The notes under the pieces are model-generated. The model had not been told where the DNA came from. It searched no databases and saw only the letters and a program-made list of their open reading frames with translations. The position numbers were made by a program, and so were the translations under genes. From positions 103,685,795 to 103,749,794 of the forward strand of contig OW386293.2 in NCBI GenBank assembly GCA_936432065.2: 64,000 bases of DNA. The letters run 5' to 3'. Below, one piece after another: positions 57,845 through 64,000 of this stretch. How positions within the stretch are numbered: the first letter of the stretch is position 1; every line of letters begins with the position of its first letter. The stretch comes from Rutpela maculata (Eukaryota > Arthropoda > Insecta > Coleoptera > Cerambycidae).

Positions 57845-58330
57845 GAGGTACCGTGTGGCGTACCACAAGGCACGGGTCTTGGCCCGGTATGTTTTCTAGT
57901 TGATATAAATGATCTGTTTGTAAATACTGATACTGCTAGTGCTAGTATCTTTACTTATGATAATAGCACAGTTGTTCACGCGGTGATTCTTAGGAGGATG
58001 TTCCATCAAAATCTGAACAAGTATTACAACTTATAACAATATAGTTGAGTAGTTGTTTACTAAAATTAAATACATAAAAATCAAAATTCATGTTTTTACT
58101 TCGTCAGAAAGTCGATTTAAATCGATTAACTTTATTTAGGATATATGTAGCAGAATTGCATGCACTTGTATCTCGAATATAGAACACATCACAACTAACA
58201 TCAAATACCTCGGCGTATTCTCTGATCAGTCTCTTAGATGTCATGAACATAGTAACTCCTTTGTGAGAGAAACAAATTCGGTTTTGTCTCATATTCTAGC
58301 TTGCACAGCAAGCAATAAACTAAATTTTTT
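57845..58330 (+). pseudogene. Jockey/CR1-like RT remnant (plus)
   Basis: Plus strand reads VPCGVPQGTGLGP, FLVDINDLF, then FTYDNSTVVHA (the YADDT box, with Asn replacing a catalytic Asp), and after frame changes IKYLGVFSDQSLRCHEH near 58200. Several indels separate the blocks. Confidence 0.75.
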
Positions 58331-58529
58331 TTTCTCTTTTTCCGGTTAGCGAAGTTTCGTCTACCAGCGTAATTGGGGTATGTGAAGTACATATACTAAT
58401 TACCGATGCGGACAGATATCAATAATCATTCAATTTAAAAATAAATGACCCCCCCCTCCCTATCCCCCCACCATACCAAAAAGTTCCAGAGAGAAAAAAA
58501 TTTTGTATTTATATGGTCTCTTCGATTAC
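58331..58529. other. spacer between RT remnants
   Basis: C-rich run near 58450-58470; no feature recognised. Confidence 0.4.
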
Positions 58530-59640
58530 CGACTGGCAGACGGTAACCACTCGTCGTCGAATTTGCACGCTATTTCCTAGACTATTTAGCTTGATTCCTT
58601 GTTTGATAATCATAATTAACAAGGTCTGCTTGTGATCTGTGCATCTATAGCATAGTGTGGTATGTGTATAATTTCCTTATATTGTTTTTATTTAGTTCGG
58701 TGTAAAGAATTTCTGATGAGTATGGCTTTTTTAAAATAAATTTTTTAACAATGTGTTCTGCATTACTTGCAAGTTTTTCAATTTATTTTCATATAACCCA
58801 CCCCAGATTACAATGCAGTACCTTAGTATGGATTGAGCTAAAGTATCGTACGCTGTGTGCAAGTTTGTTTTATTTCAGATGTCTCGTAGTTGATAAAATT
58901 TGTACGTTAGTCTTCTAAGCCTCTGTATCAAATAGTTCACCTACTCACCACACCTTAAAGATTAATCGATCATCACACCTAGGTACTTAACATATTTTAT
59001 TTTCTCTAATGAATCACATGCACAGTCAGGTATCGCTCTGCAGACATTTTTAAATATTTTGAGGTAAGATACTTATGGTTGATCCATATCGGTGGTTGTG
59101 AACATTATAAATTTGGATTTGGTAACATTGAGACTCAATAGACTGTCGTTCAGCCAATTTTGTACATGTCTCATAGATTTTTCTGTTTTTCTGTATACTG
59201 CATTCCAAGAACTATTAACGAATGTTACTGCTGTGTCATCAGAATAGGAAATAAGATGCCCATCTATATTCTTTAATAGTGGCAAATTGTTTATATGAAT
59301 TAAAAACAAAACAGGGCCTAATATAGTCCCCTGTGGGACGCCTCTGGTAATTGTTTGTGGTTTACTTATGGCGTCGTTTATCTTTACTTTTTGTATTCTA
59401 TTCGTTAGATAATTCTGAAATCGTTTAAAATTTTATATTTAACCTATTTAATAATATTTCATGGTCCACGGTGACGAATGCTTTAGCTAAATCTAAAAAC
59501 ACAGTTAAATTCCTCTTTTTCCCATGCAGATGTTGTAGGGGTTTAACTTGAAATTTAAAACCGAAAAATGCAGTTCCCGGTGGGACACCCGTATAGTAGT
59601 GGAAGTTCCTATGATCTTTCGTATTAGTGCTCTTCATTTC
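58530..59640 (-). pseudogene. Jockey/CR1-like RT remnant (minus)
   Basis: Minus strand blocks in order: LTVFLDLAKAFVTVDHEILL (catalytic Asp motif, ~59520-59450), TRGVPQGTILGPVLFLIHI (~59350-59290), LISYSDDTAV (catalytic box, ~59250-59220), VKYLGV near 58990, and YCIVIWGG (~58800). The first block is out of frame with the second, and stops interrupt the C-terminal part. It is the best preserved of the Jockey/CR1-type remnants here but still dead. A different family from the LOA-like copies because RNase H is absent and the motif spacing differs. Confidence 0.8.
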
Positions 59641-60039
59641 TTGGAGCTCTCATTTATGATATTCGTGCAGACAAAGGAGAGCGCGTACGATTTTAGCAAA
59701 TTTTCAGTAGTAAAAAATAACATTTTTAACTTAGAGATGGCGGTGTGCTTAAAAAAATTATCTCGTAATTCGACAATTTTTCCTACATCCTTGAACCGAT
59801 TGAAAAAATTCTTTGATAGGCTTTTAGATAGAATGATACCTGACTATCGAAATCCACAATTTTTTTTTTTTGATTTTCAAACGAACAAAATTAGTCTCTC
59901 CTTCTTTAGTTTTCAATAGCTTGGTACCATTCTATGAAGTTGTCTCTAAAAGCTCATCAAAGAATTTTCTGAATCAGTTCAGAGATGTAGGAGAAATTGT
60001 CGAATTACTTTCACCTACCGCCCACCTCAATGCCAATTT
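59641..60039. other. intergenic
   Basis: Open frames here (for example 59548-59919) show no homology that I recognise. The sequence lies between the RT remnant and A3. Confidence 0.4.
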
Positions 60040-60686
60040 TACTTCCACCACCCAGTGGAAGCATAGTAACGACAAAAAAAAATTACAAACATTTTTATTG
60101 TTCATATGGGCTTACAGTGTCATAAAACGTCGAGATTTTAACTTTGAACAAAAAAAATTCTGTCTGTCAGTCTGGTGTGTCTAACTTTTTTGTGCGCACA
60201 ATTACTTTGGAACCGTTTAATATATTCATTTGAAATTTGGTACACATGCATTTTAACGTGATCTGGAACTAGATTATATTTTGATCTTATTCCGTTGAAG
60301 AGTTGGAGAGTAAACTGGGGTACATAGATAAATCAAGCAGGTAAGAGTCCATAAAATTGATACATAGTATATACAAGAGAAGCTATAAGGTCACAAAAAA
60401 ATGTTTGGCATTAGCCACACCCCACCCATTATTAAAGAGGGTGAAAAAAAATGTGATTTAGTGTGTGTAAAAGAACCAAAAACCTCAAAGTATTTTTTTT
60501 ATTTCATCCACCCCCACCCCACTACCGATGTGGGATATCGTTTTATGGGATTTTGTGGTAGACGATTTCAAATATTATATTATTAAAGTTCCATAAACAA
60601 TTATTTCCACATATAAAAATTTTTTCGTTATGAGAAACTTGGATGGAAAATATGCGTGTGGAAGTATTGATTCCTTGGGCAGCAGT
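60040..60686 (-). repeat. repeat family A, uninterrupted copy A3
   Basis: Inverted relative of A1 and A2 without any insertion. Ends read ACTTCCAC on the left and the complement of GCTGCCCAAGGAATCA on the right. About 650 bp, no gene, so probably a non-autonomous element of unknown class. Confidence 0.85.
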
Positions 60687-61889
60687 TTTTATGAAAATAA
60701 TGCTACTAAGGACAAAAGATTTTGAAAATTTGGGGTTCACATATTTCTTTTGAAACATTTTTTGAAGATAATTTTGTAGGTAATTGTGAATAATGTGACT
60801 TTGGTCGCCATTTTCCAAGCTGGATTCGAGTGACCAAATACTTTTTATCCACTTTTTGGAATATTACTACGCTATTGAGAATTTTCCAAAAAAGAATTTA
60901 CTGATACTTACAACGACTATTCGTTACTTTTGTATATAAATTATAACAATCGTAAATTTCCTGTGGGATAAAAGCAACGTGCCACAACTTTTTTCTGGAA
61001 ATATGACATTCATGCAATATCTTATTAAAGTTAACATTAAGTACAAGAAAACAGGCGGCAGGTGTACTAGGTGGCTATATGTCTATATGTACATTTTTAT
61101 AGCTTTGTAACAGAGATGTAGTTCACCTTGCATTAAACCAGTCAACACATCTAATTTTTTATTATTTCCTCCCATTAATATTTATTTACCATCGGTTGCC
61201 TTAGTTTATCGCAACAATCGGCCTCATCGATTCTTTTATCTACATCAAAAGAGCTAAATCGTAATAGAGGGAATAATGTTGCAGTGTAATGTACGCCTCT
61301 GCTGTAAAAACCCTTTGAGTAATGAAACGTCTTATTTAAAACGAATTTAAATTGATTGGCGATTCTATGGCGACGATTTCAGGACGTGACATTCTTTTTT
61401 AGCTTGTAGATTATCACTCTTGTTTTCGGATAACTGTAATTAATATTCGCAGTAACTGTACGTACCGGTTTTGGATGGTTCCATGTTAAAATTAATTTAA
61501 TCTATGTTATAACCTAATAAAAACAAACTCGATGAAAAACAATTCTGTCTATTCAAATATTATTATTAGTTATTTTATTATTTTAGAAATGATGATTCTG
61601 TAGCTCGTTTTTCTGCCAAAAGTGAGTTATACATGGTGTGCCAGAGAACGAGTTATTATGAATTTTAAATAACAAATTAGGTCTACAATCTAGGTCCAAC
61701 ATAGAGATAAATCATTTTGATAAATTTTGAACAACGCTGTGACATAAGGTCCTGATGCCTTTTCCAAAATAATTGTAAAAATATCAATACAGAGTTTGTG
61801 TTTAACGAATTACTACGACTGAATTGAGTGAAGCACTAAGCACAATAAAAAAAAACAAGTAAGTATTATTATGAAATAAATATTAAAAT
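60687..61889. other. intergenic, nothing recognised
   Basis: AT-rich; no frame or repeat end placed. Confidence 0.45.
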
Positions 61890-62640
61890 TCGTCATGAGT
61901 GCACTTATTGCCCTTTCACTAAACTATTTAAAGAGTGCATAAAGGAAGGTATTTTTTCTAGCTGCTCAAAAATTTTCAAAGTTGTCCCAATATTCAAGAA
62001 AGTTAAATGATATGTCTAACTACCGCCAATGATACCCATTTTTTGAAAATATTTGAAGAATTGCTGCACACAAGATTAATTTATTATTTTGAAGCTTCTT
62101 TTTCGGTGGGCAGTTTGCTTTCAGATCAAAGAAACCAACGACAGATGCTATAAGTCTACTCTTGAATTACATCACAGATGCATATGAAAATAGAAATTAC
62201 GCAGGCTGCACTTTCTTTAACTTTTCGAAGGCATTGGACTGTGTTCGGCATAATATATTATTATGAAAATTGAAGAAATATGGTGTAAAACTAAGGTCAT
62301 TAAAACTACTTAAAAGTTATTTAGAAAATAGAAACCAAGTCACTGCTTATAACGGTATGACATCAACAATAATGATTATAGATCATGGAGTACCTCAGAG
62401 ATCATCCTTGGACCCCAGTTATTTTTGATCTATGTCAATGACTTACCACAATATGTTTTAAATGCTAAATTTGTGTTGTATGCATATGATGCTACTAAAG
62501 TAAATTGTAATGAGAACCAGATTGAGTTGGAAAATATTATGCTGCAAACACAGTCGACTACTTCCGAGTGGTTCTAAGCCAATGTCTCATGTTTAAATGA
62601 TGCCAAAACAGCAAATATAGTATTTTCTACAGGTGCTTGA
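61890..62640 (+). pseudogene. Jockey/CR1-like RT remnant upstream of satellite
   Basis: Plus strand reads LFKECIKEGIFSSCSKIFKV (~61920-61980), AISLLLNYITDAYENR (~62150), CTFFNFSKALDCVRHNILL (equivalent of the LDLSKAFD catalytic motif, first Asp changed to Asn), KKYGVKLRSLKLLKSYLENR, HGVPQRSSLDP (~62390), YVNDL and FVLYAYDAT. Frame changes and stops break it in at least four places. Its 3' end seems to run into the UTR-like segment and the hexamer satellite. Confidence 0.75.
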
Positions 62641-62880
62641 TATTTGAATTTGAATTGTTTTCGACTGATTTTGCGAATGAAATTGTATGAAATTTGTATT
62701 ACTAATTTTAAAAATATTTTAAAGTGTAATCGTTATTTAAATTTCTGTTTGTCAAAACTATGTGCGTGATTTATTTGTGTTCATTAATTGAATATCTTCG
62801 ATTATTATATTTTTGTATTATTAGAACTTAACTAATTTGACTTGTGTAAAACTTTTATAAGTTTGTAACATCAATAAACT
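62641..62880 (+). other. probable 3' UTR of the RT remnant with AATAAA
   Basis: AT-rich non-coding sequence ending AACATCAATAAACTATCTC; the AATAAA at about 62873-62878 is directly followed by CTATCT repeats. Confidence 0.5.
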
Positions 62881-63905
62881 ATCTCTATCTCTATCTCTAT
62901 CTCTATCTCTATCTCCATCTCCATCTCCATCTCCATCTCCATCTCCATCTCCATCTCCATCTCCATCTCCATCTCCATCTCCATCTCCATCTCCATCTCC
63001 ATCTCCATCTCCATCTCCATCTCCATCTCCATCTCCATCTCCATCTCCATCTCCATCTCCATCTCCATCTCCATCTCCATCTCCATCTCCATCTCCATCT
63101 CCATCTCCATCTCCATCTCCATCTCCATCTCCATCTCCATCTCCATCTCCATCTCCATCTCCATCTCCATCTCCATCTCCATCTCCATCTCCATCTCCAT
63201 CTCCATCTCCATCTCCATCTCCATCTCCATCTCCATCTCCATCTCCATCTCCATCTCCATCTCCATCTCCATCTCCATCTCCATCTCCATCTCCATCTCC
63301 ATCTCCATCTCCATCTCCATCTCCATCTCCATCTCCATCTCCATCTCCATCTCCATCTCCATCTCCATCTCCATCTCCATCTCCATCTCCATCTCCATCT
63401 CCATCTCCATCTCCATCTCCATCTCCATCTCCATCTCCATCTCCATCTCCATCTCCATCTCCATCTCCATCTCCATCTCCATCTCCATCTCCATCTCCAT
63501 CTCCATCTCCATCTCCATCTCCATCTCCATCTCCATCTCCATCTCCATCTCCATCTCCATCTCCATCTCCATCTCCATCTCCATCTCCATCTCCATCTCC
63601 ATCTCCATCTCCATCTCCATCTCCATCTCCATCTCCATCTCCATCTCCATCTCCATCTCCATCTCCATCTCCATCTCCATCTCCATCTCCATCTCCATCT
63701 CCATCTCTACCTCTATCTCTATCTCTATCTCTATCTCTATCCATACCTCTATCTCTATCTCTATCTCTATCTCTATCCCTACCCCTATCTCTGTCTCTAT
63801 CTCTATCTCTATCTTTATCTCTATCTCCGTCACCGTCTCAGTCTCAGTGTCTGCGTCTGCGCCGGTATCTGACTCTGTCTCTATCTCTAGATATATCTCT
63901 AGCTC
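62880..63905. repeat. hexanucleotide satellite (CTATCT)n/(CCATCT)n, ~1 kb
   Basis: About six CTATCT units, then an uninterrupted run of CCATCT from about 62914 to 63706 (~132 identical units), then degenerate CTATCT, CTACCT and TCTAGC variants to 63905. The long (GD)n and (EM)n frames on the minus strand are produced by the repeat. Confidence 0.98.
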
Positions 63906-64000
63906 TAGCTCTAGCTCTATATCTATTTCTATTTTTAAAGTTTCGAAGCAAAACGTTATGCAGTTTTATAAATTTTAATAATTGTGCTACATTTTTGTAC

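Noticed and set aside
62821..63833. 300-residue minus-strand frames made of (GD)n and (EM)n
   Set aside because: They are translations of the hexanucleotide satellite; no other coding signal exists.

Overview
This is AT-rich, intron-containing eukaryotic DNA that looks like an insect genome; a beetle is my guess, nothing here proves the order. The reasons are a defective errantivirus-type (insect Metaviridae) provirus with a tRNA-Ser primer site, non-LTR retrotransposons with insect-type endonuclease/RT/RNase H proteins, PIF/Harbinger, Tc1-like, hAT-like and Crypton-like remnants, and very little unique coding sequence. I see no convincing intact host gene, no rRNA or functional tRNA, and no operon-like layout. 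Almost every coding signal belongs to a mobile element, and nearly all are broken.

Layout. 0-5 kb: an RNase H fragment at the window edge, a 1.1-kb element with almost identical 150-bp inverted ends, then a nest of hairpin elements, one carrying a further insertion with a 7-bp target duplication. 5-6.8 kb: AT-rich, empty. 6.9-9.8 kb: a minus-strand errantivirus-like LTR element with LTRs, primer site, polypurine tract and a decayed envelope gene, but no gag or pol. 11.3-11.7 kb: a decamer minisatellite. 13.1-13.9 and 18.3-19.1 kb: two separate Crypton-like tyrosine recombinase pseudogenes; the second lies between two related hairpins. 14.5-17.7 kb: a 3.2-kb fold-back element with 242-bp subrepeats. 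21.3-22.1 kb: two Harbinger-derived non-autonomous elements head to tail. 23.6-27.4 kb: a ~234-bp tandem repeat split by a 2984-bp TIR transposon with an 8-bp target duplication that carries a broken, unusual zinc-finger/nuclease-like gene. 28.4-29.8 kb: two MITEs. 30.6-32.1 kb: a 5'-truncated LOA/R1-like retrotransposon with an 11-bp target duplication.

34.7-37.4 kb: repeat family A interrupted by a second fold-back element whose tips match the one at 14.5 kb. 39.0-40.9 kb: a dead Tc1/mariner-superfamily element. 41.3-42.8 kb: a hAT-like non-autonomous element full of TATTTAAATA palindromes. 45.2-47.1 kb: three 0.5-0.7-kb repeat units, the last inverted. 47.4-52.2 kb: a ~2.3-2.5-kb tandem duplication. 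52.6-56.1 kb: the best preserved gene, a 5'-truncated LOA/R1-like retrotransposon with endonuclease, RT and RNase H and one frameshift, inserted in another copy of family A; an uninterrupted A copy at 60.0-60.7 kb shows the empty site. 57.8-62.6 kb: three dead Jockey/CR1-like RT fragments. 62.9-63.9 kb: a ~1-kb hexanucleotide satellite that follows an AATAAA signal and looks like an expanded retrotransposon 3' tail.

The elements act on one another rather than in a pathway: many insertions land inside older repeats, so a relative order can be read from interrupted and uninterrupted copies. All family names come from motif recognition by eye, without database searches.
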